In this document: positions 17,755 through 27,227 of the stretch, in pieces
How positions within the stretch are numbered: the first letter of the stretch is position 1
Layout: the number at the start of each line of letters is the position of its first letter
Source of the DNA: Paludisphaera rhizosphaerae
Lineage (GTDB): Bacteria; Planctomycetota; Planctomycetia; Isosphaerales; Isosphaeraceae
Direction: 5' to 3'
NCBI RefSeq assembly: GCF_011065895.1
Contig: NZ_JAALCR010000020.1
Coordinates: 62,001-126,000 of the forward strand
Length of the DNA stretch: 64,000 nt
Program-made: the position numbers and the translations under genes
The notes under the pieces: generated by a model
The model's input: only the letters and a program-made list of their open reading frames with translations
Database searches by the model: none
What the model was told of the DNA's origin: nothing

Positions 17755-18810
17755 TCACTTCTTGAATGTAGCGATTTCTTCCAATTCTCGGTATTTCGAA
17801 ATCGGCCTTCGGGGCTCGGCCAGCCGCTCGCGGATCCTGGCGAGCGGCACGCCTGGCCGCCAGCGAGTCCCGTAATAGTGCAACAGCATCGGCAAGAAGG
17901 CCAACGCCAGGCCACCGATCGTGCAGGCGATCAGGGCGTACTCGCGGCGCGTGAGCTGCTCAAACGCCGACTTCCGAGGAATCACGGTCAGCGTCGAGAG
18001 GAGCGTCGAACCGACATGCTTCTGATTGCCGTCGTGGTACGTCCCCCCCAGGCGAGTCGCGATCTGCCGGAGCGTGCCGGAATCCTGACGCGACATCCGG
18101 CCGTCGATGAACGATCCCGTGCGCGGGTCGCCCACGCCGATGATCAGGACGTCGGCGATTGACGCCGGCAGCTTGGGCATCCCCGTGGCGGGAACGGTGT
18201 CGCCGTCGGAGAACATGACCAGCAGGGTGCTCCTGGGCTGCCACGGCTGGGCGATCTTGACGGCCTCCTCGAGTCCGGAGAAGAGGTCGGTCTGGCCGGC
18301 CGGGAACGCGTACTGGAGCGGAAGGTCGCCGAAAATGTTGCGCACGACCTCCAGGTCTTTCGTGTCGACCACCACGGGCTTCGACCCGTTGTAGCAGGCC
18401 ACGACCGAAAGGAGGTACATCTCGACGGGGATCCGCTGGAGCATGGACTCCATCACCCCCGCCGCCCGCTGCATTCGACTCTGGTCGGCGTTGGGGCCGG
18501 CGTCCCGCAGCCGCATGCTGGGGGAAACGTCCAGCACCACGACGACGTGCCGGCGCTGGGAGTCGGGAAGAGCTTCGGCCGCATGCATCTTCGGCGGCAG
18601 GACCAACAGCGTTCCCAGCCCCCACGTCAGCGCTGAGACGGCGGCGATCCGGATCAGCGGGGCGAACCGCGCCCAGGGGGACGGGCGACCAGTCGGGCCG
18701 AAGGCGAGCGTGGCGATCCGACGAACCCGGCGCGCGTGGAGGATCTCGGCCATCGCAACGAGCATCGCCGCGCCCAGCATCGCCGTTTCGACCAGGCCGA
18801 AGGTCACCAT
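17755..18810 (-). CDS. VWA-domain membrane protein (BatB-like)
   Basis: 351 residues. N-terminal membrane segments (about 5-22 and 50-72) precede a von Willebrand A domain whose metal-binding DxSxS motif is DVSPS at 94-98; the later MIDAS Asp is in FSDGDT. Another membrane segment lies near residues 295-315 (ALIACTIGGLALAFLPMLL). The layout of a membrane-anchored VWA domain facing the periplasm matches BatA/BatB of Bacteroides-type Bat operons, which need a MoxR ATPase. Its start overlaps the end of the upstream VWA gene by 7 bp. Confidence 0.85.
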   Translation of the reverse strand: MVTFGLVETAMLGAAMLVAMAEILHARRVRRIATLAFGPTGRPSPWARFAPLIRIAAVSALTWGLGTLLVLPPKMHAAEALPDSQRRHVVVVLDVSPSMRLRDAGPNADQSRMQRAAGVMESMLQRIPVEMYLLSVVACYNGSKPVVVDTKDLEVVRNIFGDLPLQYAFPAGQTDLFSGLEEAVKIAQPWQPRSTLLVMFSDGDTVPATGMPKLPASIADVLIIGVGDPRTGSFIDGRMSRQDSGTLRQIATRLGGTYHDGNQKHVGSTLLSTLTVIPRKSAFEQLTRREYALIACTIGGLALAFLPMLLHYYGTRWRPGVPLARIRERLAEPRRPISKYRELEEIATFKK

Positions 18811-19718
18811 GGGTTGTACCTCAGCCCGAAAAGCGTGAGGCCCGTGAGTCCCAGAAGCGAAAGCCCGGCCAGGCAGACGGGCCGGAAATCGTCCAGCACC
18901 TCCGGAGCCGTCTTCTCCAGCCGGGTCGCCTGCATCGAGTCGATCCGCTTGAAGACGGACTCGAGCGAGCCGGGGTCGCCGACCGGGAAAACCTCACCGC
19001 CGGTGATACTCGTGATGTTGATGATCTCGGCGGGCGGATCGCCCTCGGAGATGTGGATCTCGAAGACGGCGATGTTGTTCCGCTTGAGGTCCTGGGCGAT
19101 CGTCTCGTCGTTGCCGTTGGAGAGGTCGAAGCTGTCGCCGTCGGTGACCAGGATGATCATTCGGTCCCCCTCAGGCCGCTCGACTAGGACGTTTTTGCAG
19201 GCCATCAGGGCCTGACCGATCATCGTCCCCCCCATCCAGGGTGGGACGTTTTCCGGCTTCATGAACGGCGGAGCGCACCGAATGGCCGAGGCGTCGCTGG
19301 TCAGGGGCGTCCAGTGGAGAACGTTGTTGCCGAAGAAGGTCAGGCCGAAGGCGTCGCCCTTGCGGATGTCCAGGAATTCGTCGATCGCCTTCATCGAGGC
19401 GTCGTAACGACTTCCCTCGCCGAACGGGGCGGTCATGCTGCCGGAAACGTCGACGCAGAACTCGATGTTCGTCAGCGCCCGGCGGCTCCGAGGCGCGCTG
19501 AGTTGCTGCGGCCCCGCCAGGATGACGATCACCGCGGCCAGGACGAGCGCCGGCAGCGATTCCGCCAGGCCGATCAGGAACGCCCATCCCCGTGCGGCGT
19601 TGGGCCGACCGTGGTCGAACGGCAGGGCCACTCGTCCGTCCGATCGCTTCCAGGTCCACACCAGGAGAGCCAACGGCACGACCAGCAGCAGCAGGACGAA
19701 CGGGTAGGCGAAGCTCAC
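18804..19718 (-). CDS. VWA-domain membrane protein (BatA-like)
   Basis: 304 residues from GTG at 19718, which overlaps the stop of the upstream gene (GTGA). Two N-terminal membrane segments (about 4-22 and 47-68) lead into a VWA domain with the MIDAS motif DVSGS at 90-94, the conserved GGTMIGQAL loop and VTDGDS. A C-terminal membrane segment near 283-300 closes the protein. This is the classical BatA layout. It probably forms a heteromeric complex with the BatB-like neighbour. Confidence 0.87.
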   Translation of the reverse strand: MSFAYPFVLLLLVVPLALLVWTWKRSDGRVALPFDHGRPNAARGWAFLIGLAESLPALVLAAVIVILAGPQQLSAPRSRRALTNIEFCVDVSGSMTAPFGEGSRYDASMKAIDEFLDIRKGDAFGLTFFGNNVLHWTPLTSDASAIRCAPPFMKPENVPPWMGGTMIGQALMACKNVLVERPEGDRMIILVTDGDSFDLSNGNDETIAQDLKRNNIAVFEIHISEGDPPAEIINITSITGGEVFPVGDPGSLESVFKRIDSMQATRLEKTAPEVLDDFRPVCLAGLSLLGLTGLTLFGLRYNPW

Positions 19719-20584
19719 GACGTTCCCCCCGCAACAACCTGCGCTGGCTCACCCTCATGAGCGGGGATCGTTTCATCGGCGTTGAGGTAGGGACGCAGGA
19801 GCGCGGCCAGTTCCTCGCCGCGCGCCTTGGGATCGAAGTCGGGCCGATGCAGCCAGTCTTCCAGGCCGCGAAGGAGCGGGCCGGCCTCGGGGTTCGCTCG
19901 CATCGCGGCGAGCGCGACGGCCGGCCGTTCCCCCTGCAGACCCAGTCGATCACGCCAGTAGCCGATGAGAAGTCTTTCCAACTCCGCCCTGCCGGAATCG
20001 TCGAGTGTGCCGTCGATGGCCGCGCCCACGAGAGGCTTCAGACGCTCGCCGAGGGTGATCGGCCGTGCGGCCTCGACCCGACGCGAGGCGGCGGTGCGTC
20101 GGCCCCGCATCAGGATGTACGTCAGCCCGGCAAGCCAGAGCGACGCCCCCACGGCGATCAGGAAGCGATACCCTCCCATCGGGGGCGACGGTTCGAGTTG
20201 AAGCGAGTGCGGCTGGATCTGCCCCGCCGCAAGCGTGGGCGTGACCCGAACCGCAATCGCTGGAACCTCGCCCAGTTCCGAGCCGTCCTTGCGCCGGAGA
20301 TACTTCCGCAGGTCGTACTCGCCCGGTTCGAGGGCGTAATAGACGAGGTTGTATCGAAACGCCGAGCCGTGCGGGAAAGCGTCGACGATCCGCAGGATGA
20401 GCGGCTCGCGGCGGTCCTCGATCGGCTTCACCTCCAACTCCGTCCCCGGAATCACGAGCTGGTCGATCCGAGCGGGCATGCCCACGGTGGAGTTGGTCGA
20501 GGCCGCGGGCGACTCGGCTCGCGACGAGCCGAACGCTGCGAACAGGGCGACGGCGATCGTTGTCGAGCGGTGAATCATGATCAT
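19715..20584 (-). CDS. Membrane protein of the Bat operon (DUF4381-like)
   Basis: 289 residues: signal peptide (about 1-22), an extracytoplasmic beta-rich domain of about 130 residues, one membrane segment (FLIAVGASLWLAGLTYILM, about 150-168), then a cytoplasmic helical domain. This arrangement and the position between DUF58 and VWA genes match the DUF4381/BatD-type component of these operons. Two ATGs six bases apart could start it (20584 or 20578). The former overlaps the DUF58 stop. Assignment to a named family is tentative. Confidence 0.65.
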   Translation of the reverse strand: MIMIHRSTTIAVALFAAFGSSRAESPAASTNSTVGMPARIDQLVIPGTELEVKPIEDRREPLILRIVDAFPHGSAFRYNLVYYALEPGEYDLRKYLRRKDGSELGEVPAIAVRVTPTLAAGQIQPHSLQLEPSPPMGGYRFLIAVGASLWLAGLTYILMRGRRTAASRRVEAARPITLGERLKPLVGAAIDGTLDDSGRAELERLLIGYWRDRLGLQGERPAVALAAMRANPEAGPLLRGLEDWLHRPDFDPKARGEELAALLRPYLNADETIPAHEGEPAQVVAGGTS

Positions 20585-21441
20585 CGGGCCCCCCGTCCCA
20601 GGAGGTCCCGCATCCGGAAGAACTGGCGGAGCCGGGAGACGTAGGGCTTGTCGACGTCGATCAGCAGGTGATCGATCCCCCGCTTCTTGAATCCCTCCTC
20701 AACAGCCTGCTGGTCGAGCCACCGGGCCCTGCGTCGAACGAGCACGGGAGCCCCGGTCTCAGCCTCGCGGCCTCGGACGAAGCCGACGCCTCGCAGGCTC
20801 TCCTCGGCCGGGTCTCGCAACTGCAGGACGGCGAGGTCGTGCTGCTGAGCGAGCCGGCGGAGCGAGGGGACGGCCTTGGGGTCGTGAAGGTCGCTGAGGA
20901 CGATCACGAGCACCCGGTGCGTCAGGCTGGGCGTCAGTTCGGCCAGCCGAGAACCCAGCGAAGTGGGCTCGTCGCGGCGGTAGCTCCGCAGCTTGTGCAG
21001 CCACTGCATGACCTGGTCCTTCGACATTGTCGGCGTGACGTGCAAATTGCGCCCGCCGACTCCGAGGACACCGACCGGGCTGATACGCTCCAGGCAGGCG
21101 AGAGCCAGGCCCCCCGCGATGAAGAGGGCCGTCTCATACTTGGTCGGATGGTGCGAGCCCACGGTCATCGAAGCTGAGGTGTCGATCAGGAGGTAGGCGG
21201 GCATCCGCTTGGGAGCCTCGTACTCCTTGACATGGACCCTCCGCGTCCGGGCGGTGACCCGCCAGTCGATCAGTTTGATCGGGTCGCCGTACTGGTAGGG
21301 CCGCGACTGGACGTAGTCGACCCCCGATCCCAGAAAGGGGGAACGATCCGCGCCGTAGCTCAGGCTGTCGGCGAGCCGTTTCACGGCGATCAGGAATTGC
21401 CGCGAGTCCAGGACGTCGTGGCTTTCGATCCGGCTTTCCAC
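20581..21441 (-). CDS. DUF58 protein
   Basis: 286 residues from GTG at 21441. It shows the DUF58 signature YQYGDPIKLIDWRVTART (about 49-66) followed by a VWA-like MIDAS motif DTSAS at 87-91. Soluble, without membrane segments. DUF58 proteins occur directly after MoxR ATPases in these operons; their biochemical role is unsettled. The MoxR gene ends 26 bp upstream, and the stop overlaps the next gene. Confidence 0.88.
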   Translation of the reverse strand: MESRIESHDVLDSRQFLIAVKRLADSLSYGADRSPFLGSGVDYVQSRPYQYGDPIKLIDWRVTARTRRVHVKEYEAPKRMPAYLLIDTSASMTVGSHHPTKYETALFIAGGLALACLERISPVGVLGVGGRNLHVTPTMSKDQVMQWLHKLRSYRRDEPTSLGSRLAELTPSLTHRVLVIVLSDLHDPKAVPSLRRLAQQHDLAVLQLRDPAEESLRGVGFVRGREAETGAPVLVRRRARWLDQQAVEEGFKKRGIDHLLIDVDKPYVSRLRQFFRMRDLLGRGAR

Positions 21442-21467
21442 GCGAGGTCGCCCCTTTCCAACGGTCG

Positions 21468-22535
21468 TTAGTGCGCGTGGCCGTTAGCGAGAGCCGCCTC
21501 GGGGGCCGCCGCCCGTCCCCCGAGGGGGCCCAGGATTTCGCGGAGGACGTCGGGCCCGGTCAGCCCTTCGGCAAGGGCCTCGTAACTCAGCCGGATGCGG
21601 TGCAGGAGAACGTCCTCCGCCAGGGCGAAAAGGTCCTCGGGGATCACATAGTGGCGGCCGTGGATCAGGGCCCGCGCACGGGCTCCCTTCACCAGGGCGA
21701 TGCCGGCTCGGGGGCTGGCGCCGAGTTCCAGGGCCGGGTGCGTCCGCGTCCGCTTGACCACCTCAACAACGTGATCCGTGAACGTGTCGCTGACGTAGAC
21801 CTTGTGGACGGCCTCCATCACCCGGACCAGGGCCTCTGTCGTCGCGACCGGCCCCCCATCCAGCACGTCGAACTCGGTGCGAGCCACGGCCCCGCGATCC
21901 TCCCGGCGCACGCCCAGAGCGATGTTTCGCTTGAGGACTTCCTTCTCCTCCTCGGGCGTCGGATAGTCCAGGCGGTGGCAGAGCATGAAGCGGTCGAGCT
22001 GCGCCTCGGGGAGTTCGAACGTCCCGCTCTGCTCGATTGGGTTCTGAGTCGCGATAACCAGGAAGGGCGTCGGCAGGCGGAAGGTCTCATTGCCGATGGT
22101 CACCTTCCGCTCCTGCATGGCCTCCAGCAAGGCGCTCTGGACCTTCGGCGCGGCGCGGTTGATCTCGTCCGCGAGGAGAAGGTTGGTGAAGATCGGCCCC
22201 TTGTGGATGCGGAAATCGTTGGTCCGCTGGTCGAGGATCTCGGAGCCGACGATGTCGGAGGGGAGCAGGTCGACGGTGAACTGGATTCGGGCGAAGTGGA
22301 GGTCGATCGTCCGGGAAAGGGTTGAGACCAGCAGCGTCTTCGCGAGCCCCGGCACGCCCTGCAGCAGCAGATGGCCGCCAGTGAAGAGCGAGATCAACAG
22401 CCGCTCGACCACGACGTCCTGCCCGACGACGACCGTCCCCACGCGCTGGCGCACGTCCCTGATGAAATTCAGGCATTCAGAATCGATCGAGGCATCATCG
22501 CCCTGTTCAGACGGCGCGGGAGCTTCTGGATTCAT
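21468..22535 (-). CDS. MoxR-family AAA+ ATPase
   Basis: 355 residues. Walker A is GVPGLAKT at 60-67 and Walker B LLLADE at 119-124; sensor and arginine-finger regions follow (VIATQNPIEQSGTFELPEAQLDRF is the MoxR signature). A C-terminal lid domain is present. MoxR proteins act as chaperone-like ATPases that activate VWA-domain partners, here the DUF58 and Bat-like proteins encoded downstream. It is the first gene of the operon; the start has only a weak Shine-Dalgarno. The His-containing tail (NGHAH) is not part of the family core. Confidence 0.93.
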   Translation of the reverse strand: MNPEAPAPSEQGDDASIDSECLNFIRDVRQRVGTVVVGQDVVVERLLISLFTGGHLLLQGVPGLAKTLLVSTLSRTIDLHFARIQFTVDLLPSDIVGSEILDQRTNDFRIHKGPIFTNLLLADEINRAAPKVQSALLEAMQERKVTIGNETFRLPTPFLVIATQNPIEQSGTFELPEAQLDRFMLCHRLDYPTPEEEKEVLKRNIALGVRREDRGAVARTEFDVLDGGPVATTEALVRVMEAVHKVYVSDTFTDHVVEVVKRTRTHPALELGASPRAGIALVKGARARALIHGRHYVIPEDLFALAEDVLLHRIRLSYEALAEGLTGPDVLREILGPLGGRAAAPEAALANGHAH

Positions 22536-24092
22536 GATTCAGTCCGCAAGACACAGCGAATCCTCCAACGACGCCGAAAAACGGGCCGGCGACGCCGAGG
22601 TTGAATCGACGCTTTCAAGACTTCAAGGAACGCGACTTCAGTTGTTGCAAGACGATCTCGTCCACCCTCAACGGCGACCTCCTTGAGATCGCTCGAACCG
22701 CAGAACAAGGACTGACTCCCGACGGACCGTCATGCCTTCTTGATGTCTTTTCGATCGCTCCCAGGTTGCAAACGCTCCGACGCTCTCAGGGCGTCCGGAG
22801 GGTCCCCACCCCGAACTCCGACAATCATCGGAGCGGCCCGTCGCCGCCGCAAGTGAAAAAATCCGAAACATTGCGGACTTGGAGACTGGACCCACGCCTT
22901 GAATCTTCCTCACAGACGAGTTTCTCGATCTCCTCCGATCCAGGCGACTCGAGGCGAGCGATATTACGCCGGACTTTTCCAGTCGGCTGTCGATTTCGGA
23001 CTCGTCGGGGCGGACGAGCGTCCCCTGGTGCGATCAGCACCTCGACCGCAGGGCGGTTCATGGCTTGCTGGATGTTCGCCAGCATCCGGATCATGACCCG
23101 GCCGCCGTGTTGGAACTTGCCGAAGATCGGAAGCTTCTCTTCTTGAGCATCCCTCGGACCGGAACCCGCTTCAGGCGTTCATCGTCGACCGATTCGGTTT
23201 TCTCTCGAAGGCGTCGGGATGACCCTTATGTTCTGCGTCGGGCGGCCTCATCTCGCGAATGGTTGGGAAGCTCTTGGCGTCGTTGAAGAGATCCAGGATG
23301 TTCACGATGAAGCAGAGGTTCGTTGATCTGATCTTGGCGGCGGTCAAGGTCGTCCGAGACCCCTGAGGCTATCAATCGGAACGCCTACCCCCTGTCACTC
23401 TGGAATCCATCTTGAGCCCCGTCTTCCTCATCGACGAAGTCGAACCCATACCGCTGGTTCGGGAAGACGTTCTCCTGGGTGATAACCGAGGTGTTCGACT
23501 GCGAAGATCATCGCGAGCCCAGATCAGGCTGACGTTTCGTGAATCACAGCGCGCTTTCGAGTAAACGAGTCGAGACAAAAGACTAAGGCCTCTCAGGGTG
23601 TTCGATGTGCTTAGTATTGTTATGCGTGGCGTTTATTTGCGTGTTGCGGAACAGTACGGATTTTTTCTTGACAGATCGTTGTGGTGCACGCGATCATGTC
23701 CATTCGTGATCGAACATCCTCACATGAAATCGTACGCACATTCATTCGGTAGTTTGTATTGCCTGACTCAGAGTACCCATGAGCCCTAAGCGATACTCCG
23801 ATTTTCGACTCGCATGCCACGTGAACACCGTCTCACGCCTTAGTGGCTCGAACGGCTTGCCGCATCGATGCTTCTCTCCCCACAATCGGCAAGAGTGAGT
23901 CGACGCGCAGCATCTAGAAACCCAACGGCGTCTCGACAGCCGTTTCAACAAGCTGACCCTCCCCGACGACCTCGAACGGTCGACGCCCCTCCTCTCCCTG
24001 CCGTCGCCTACAGCTGCCTCTCTTTGGATTACTGAGACCTTGACTGCGCTGATGCGGTCGAGGCCCGCCTCATCACTCGATCGAGGATCCAG
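22536..24092. other. Gene-poor region with decayed coding fragments
   Basis: About 1.56 kb without a convincing gene. Open frames lacking starts at 22903-23286 (+; LLDVRQHPDHDPAAVLELA is faintly DUF5615/PIN-like) and about 23367-23572 (+; LPPVTLESILSPVFLIDEVE) have coding-like codon use and look like remnants. From about 23600 to 24090 the DNA is A+T richer. It holds a TTGACA at 23668-23673 without a good -10 box. The promoters for the minus-strand MoxR operon and the plus-strand polysaccharide genes should both lie here. Confidence 0.4.
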
Positions 24093-24767
24093 ATGTATAC
24101 ATGTGAGCAACAAAGCGATTTTGCAGTTGCTTCGGAGGCTTCTAGAGACGAGCTTCGGCAAGTCCGGATTTACGACGGGTCAAAGCGGGTTATGGACGTT
24201 GCCGTGGCCGCGACGGCCCTCTTCGCCTTGTGGCCCTTGCTGATCGCTCTAGCCGGTCTCGTCAGGTTGACCAGCCCCGGACCGATCCTATTCCGTCAGC
24301 GAAGGTTGGGACTTGGGGGCGAGGTTTTTTGGTGCTACAAGTTTCGGACGATGTCGGCCGACGCCGAGCACCGACTGCGATCCGACGCAGAACTTCGGTC
24401 TCGATTCCAGGGCTCCTTCAAGCTGGAGCGTGATCCGCGGCTGACCCGATTCGGACGATTCCTCCGGAAGACGAGCCTCGACGAACTTCCTCAACTCTTC
24501 CAGGTGTTGACGGGGCACATGAGTCTGATCGGCCCGAGGCCGATCGTGCCTGAGGAACTCGCGAAGTACGGCGAGCATGGAGAGAAGCTGCTGACCGTCA
24601 AGCCCGGCTTGGGAGGGTACTGGCAGGCCAATCGCACGGGCGCAACCACCTACGAGGAGCGGGTTCGGATGGATCTTCGATACATCGACGAACGCTCGCT
24701 GCTGCTTGACGTTTGGCTCATCCTTCAGACCTTCGGAAACGCCGTTGCGCGTCGCGGAGCCTGTTGA
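24093..24767 (+). CDS. Initiating sugar transferase (polyprenyl-phosphate hexose-1-phosphate transferase)
   Basis: 224 residues, the single-helix (PglC/WcaJ-core) type. A membrane helix at about 34-58 is followed by SPGPILFRQRRLG, KFRTM at 83-87, the catalytic Asp-Glu pair in TSLDELPQL (130-131), GPRP at 147-150 and KPGLGGYWQ. It transfers a sugar-1-phosphate from a nucleotide sugar to undecaprenyl phosphate, the first step of repeat-unit assembly. It opens the exopolysaccharide locus. Family certain, the sugar not. Confidence 0.93.
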   Translation: MYTCEQQSDFAVASEASRDELRQVRIYDGSKRVMDVAVAATALFALWPLLIALAGLVRLTSPGPILFRQRRLGLGGEVFWCYKFRTMSADAEHRLRSDAELRSRFQGSFKLERDPRLTRFGRFLRKTSLDELPQLFQVLTGHMSLIGPRPIVPEELAKYGEHGEKLLTVKPGLGGYWQANRTGATTYEERVRMDLRYIDERSLLLDVWLILQTFGNAVARRGAC

Positions 24768-24808
24768 TCCTGTCAACTTCGAGTCCCCGAAACTGCGAGG
24801 CTCCAGAC

Positions 24809-26110
24809 ATGACGTGCGCATACAACGGTAAAGACATAAAGATTTTAGTAATCACGCATTTGCTACTGCCTGATTCGTGCGGCGGGGCGCCGATTTTCAC
24901 GGACCTTTGCCACGGCCTGGCCGAGCGTCGGATGGAGGTGACGGTTCGTTGCGCCTACCCTTACTACCCCGAGTGGACCGACAAAAGCGGTTCCAACGGC
25001 CTTCGGATTGAGCGGGAGAGCGTGGGCGCTCTCCAAGTCGAGCGGCACGGCATGTTCATCCCAAGCCGGCCGCAATCGATCGTCCAGCGAATAATGTATG
25101 AATTGTCCTTCGCGGCCTCGCTGAGCCGTTCATTGTTCCGCGGCGGCAAGTACGACGCCGTCGTCGTCTTCTGCCCGCTGGCGGGCAGCGTCGCTTATGC
25201 CGCGTTGCACAAACTGGTCCATGGAACGCCCGTCCTCCTGAACGTCCAGGATTTGCCGGCGGATGCCGCAGCTGCCGGAGGGGTCGCGAAAAGCCGAGTC
25301 GTTCGCGGTCTACTCCGGTTCGCCCAGCGAATCCTGTTCAACCGCGCCGACGCCTGGCGCACGATCTCGCCGGTGATGCTGGAGCAGCTCAGTGGTCTGA
25401 GCCGACGTCGACAGCCGCTTTACCTGATCCCAGACTGGCTCCATCCGACGATGGCCGAAACGATCCGCTGCCTCCCGCCCAAGTCCGCGGGGTCCACCGG
25501 GCGACCGCTTAGGCTCTTCTATTCAGGGAATATCGGAGGCAAGCAGGGGCTCTTGGATTTCTGCAAGATCCTCCAGCAGTGTGACGCCGACTTCGAATTT
25601 CGGATCAACGGGTGCGGCGGCGCTGCCGCCCAGGTCCACGAGTGGGTCGCCTCGACGCAGGATCCCCGCTTCGAGTTCGGGCCGCTCGTGGACGAGCCGG
25701 GCTTCGTCCGCAATCTCCACGAGGCCGACCTGTTCGTGATCACCGAGAAGCCCGACAAGCGCGCCTCCTTCTTCCCGAGCAAATCGATCCCGGCCATGTC
25801 GTCTGGGACGCCGATCCTCGCCGTCTGCAGCCCAGACAGCCCATTGGGAATCGAGATGCATCGCCACGACGTCGGCCCCTGGTTCTCCTGGGACGACTGC
25901 GACCGGGTCGGCGGATTTCTGACTTCGCTCTCAGCCTCGCCGGAGCGGCTCGACCATTGGCGCTTCAACGCTCTGAAGCGTTCGGAGAACTACCAGCGCG
26001 AAGCCTGTCTCGATCGTTTCGAGGGGGCGATCCGCGAACTCGTCCGAGCCCAGGCCGCACACCCGGTCGCCGCCGGTCTCCCCCGTCCGACCGCGGTCGA
26101 AAACGTATGA
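24809..26110 (+). CDS. Glycosyltransferase, GT4-like (GT-B fold)
   Basis: 433 residues from the ATG at 24809; the longer frame overlaps the previous gene and gives an unlikely N-terminus. It opens with ILVITHLLLPDSCGGAPIFTDLCHGLAERR, the usual acceptor-side loop of GT4 enzymes. The C-terminal Rossmann domain has LRLFYSGNIGGKQGLLD and a late Glu/Lys-containing region (FFPSKSIPAMSSGTPIL) that binds the nucleotide donor. A WcaI-type transferase is the closest match I recognise. It likely adds a sugar to the growing lipid-linked unit in the cytoplasm. Confidence 0.88.
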   Translation: MTCAYNGKDIKILVITHLLLPDSCGGAPIFTDLCHGLAERRMEVTVRCAYPYYPEWTDKSGSNGLRIERESVGALQVERHGMFIPSRPQSIVQRIMYELSFAASLSRSLFRGGKYDAVVVFCPLAGSVAYAALHKLVHGTPVLLNVQDLPADAAAAGGVAKSRVVRGLLRFAQRILFNRADAWRTISPVMLEQLSGLSRRRQPLYLIPDWLHPTMAETIRCLPPKSAGSTGRPLRLFYSGNIGGKQGLLDFCKILQQCDADFEFRINGCGGAAAQVHEWVASTQDPRFEFGPLVDEPGFVRNLHEADLFVITEKPDKRASFFPSKSIPAMSSGTPILAVCSPDSPLGIEMHRHDVGPWFSWDDCDRVGGFLTSLSASPERLDHWRFNALKRSENYQREACLDRFEGAIRELVRAQAAHPVAAGLPRPTAVENV

Positions 26111-26219
26111 GCCCTAGCGCGGCCAGGGCATGATCGGACCCGACGCGTTCGGCCGGCTGACCATCTTCATATATCACGACCTGCCGAGTGGCAGGGCATA
26201 ACAGCAAAGGATTTTGATC

Positions 26220-27149
26220 ATGCGAGTTCTCGTCACAGGCGGGGCCGGCTACGTCGGCTCAGCCCTTGTTCCCATGCTTCTCCAACGCGGCCACAAGGTC
26301 CGGGTCTATGACCTGCTCAAGTTCGGCGGGAACGGCCTCCTACCTTGCTGCCAGGACTCTCGATTCGAACTGATCAAGGGTGACGTCACCGACGCGGTCG
26401 GCGTCAAGAAGGCCCTTGAAGGCGTCGATGCGGTCGTCCATCTCGCTGCGATCGTCGGCTATCCCGCCTGCAAGAAGGAGCCCCAACTCGCCGTCTCCAC
26501 GAACGTCGACGGGACGAGGAACGTGCTCGAACAGCGCAAGCCCGACCAGAAGGTCGTCTTCGCTTCGACCGGCAGCATTTACGGATCAGTCCCGGACTAC
26601 GTCTGCAACGAATACACTCCCCGCGCTCCAATCACGCTGTACGGCGAGACCAAGGCTAAGGCCGAGCAAATGGTCCTGGAGGCCGGCAATAGCGTGGCGT
26701 ACCGTTATGCAACGGCCTTCGGGGTGAGCAACCGGATGCGGCTCGACCTTATGCCGAACGACTTCACCTACCAGGCTGTCAAGAACCGCAATCTCATCGT
26801 CTACCAGGGCGGATTCAAGCGGACCTTCGTCCACGTCCGTGACATGGCTCGATCGATCCTCTTCGCGCTCGACAACTGGGACGCGATGAAGGACGACGTA
26901 TACAACGTTGGGCACGAATCCATGAACTTCACCAAGGAGGACGTCGCTCGCCAGATCCTCAAGCACGTCGACTATTACCTCCACTTCGCCGAGGTGGGGA
27001 GCGACGCCGATCAACGCAACTACGAGGTGAGCTACGAAAAAATCCGCGGCAAAGGTTTCGAGACGACGATCGACCTGGGCCACGGGATCGCCGAACTCGT
27101 CCAGGCGGCCCGCCTGATCGACTTCCAAAACCCATTCGCGAACGTCTGA
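26220..27149 (+). CDS. NAD-dependent epimerase/dehydratase (extended SDR)
   Basis: 309 residues from the ATG at 26220, with AAGG 9 bp upstream. NAD-binding GGAGYVG at 7-13, catalytic Tyr141-x3-Lys145 (YGETK) and a Ser/Thr-rich segment (FASTGSIYG) before it define an extended SDR. Such enzymes convert nucleotide sugars, such as UDP-glucose 4-epimerase or CDP/GDP-sugar dehydratases. The sequence alone does not name the substrate. It supplies a precursor for the glycosyltransferases around it. Confidence 0.9.
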   Translation: MRVLVTGGAGYVGSALVPMLLQRGHKVRVYDLLKFGGNGLLPCCQDSRFELIKGDVTDAVGVKKALEGVDAVVHLAAIVGYPACKKEPQLAVSTNVDGTRNVLEQRKPDQKVVFASTGSIYGSVPDYVCNEYTPRAPITLYGETKAKAEQMVLEAGNSVAYRYATAFGVSNRMRLDLMPNDFTYQAVKNRNLIVYQGGFKRTFVHVRDMARSILFALDNWDAMKDDVYNVGHESMNFTKEDVARQILKHVDYYLHFAEVGSDADQRNYEVSYEKIRGKGFETTIDLGHGIAELVQAARLIDFQNPFANV

Positions 27150-27227
27150 GCGGGGGAAGCCCTATCGTACGGCGGCCATGCGCGTCGCCGGCCTCACTCG
27201 GAATCGGAGTCGGAAGCGGAGGTGGTG

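Noticed and set aside
22601-23146. 181-codon plus-strand frame in the gap
   Set aside because: Amino-acid composition is not protein-like and there is no ribosome-binding site; a different frame in the same stretch looks more like a remnant.
23668-23673. TTGACA as a sigma-70 promoter
   Set aside because: No acceptable -10 hexamer lies 16-18 bp downstream, and planctomycete promoters are not well defined, so it is noted only within the gap description.
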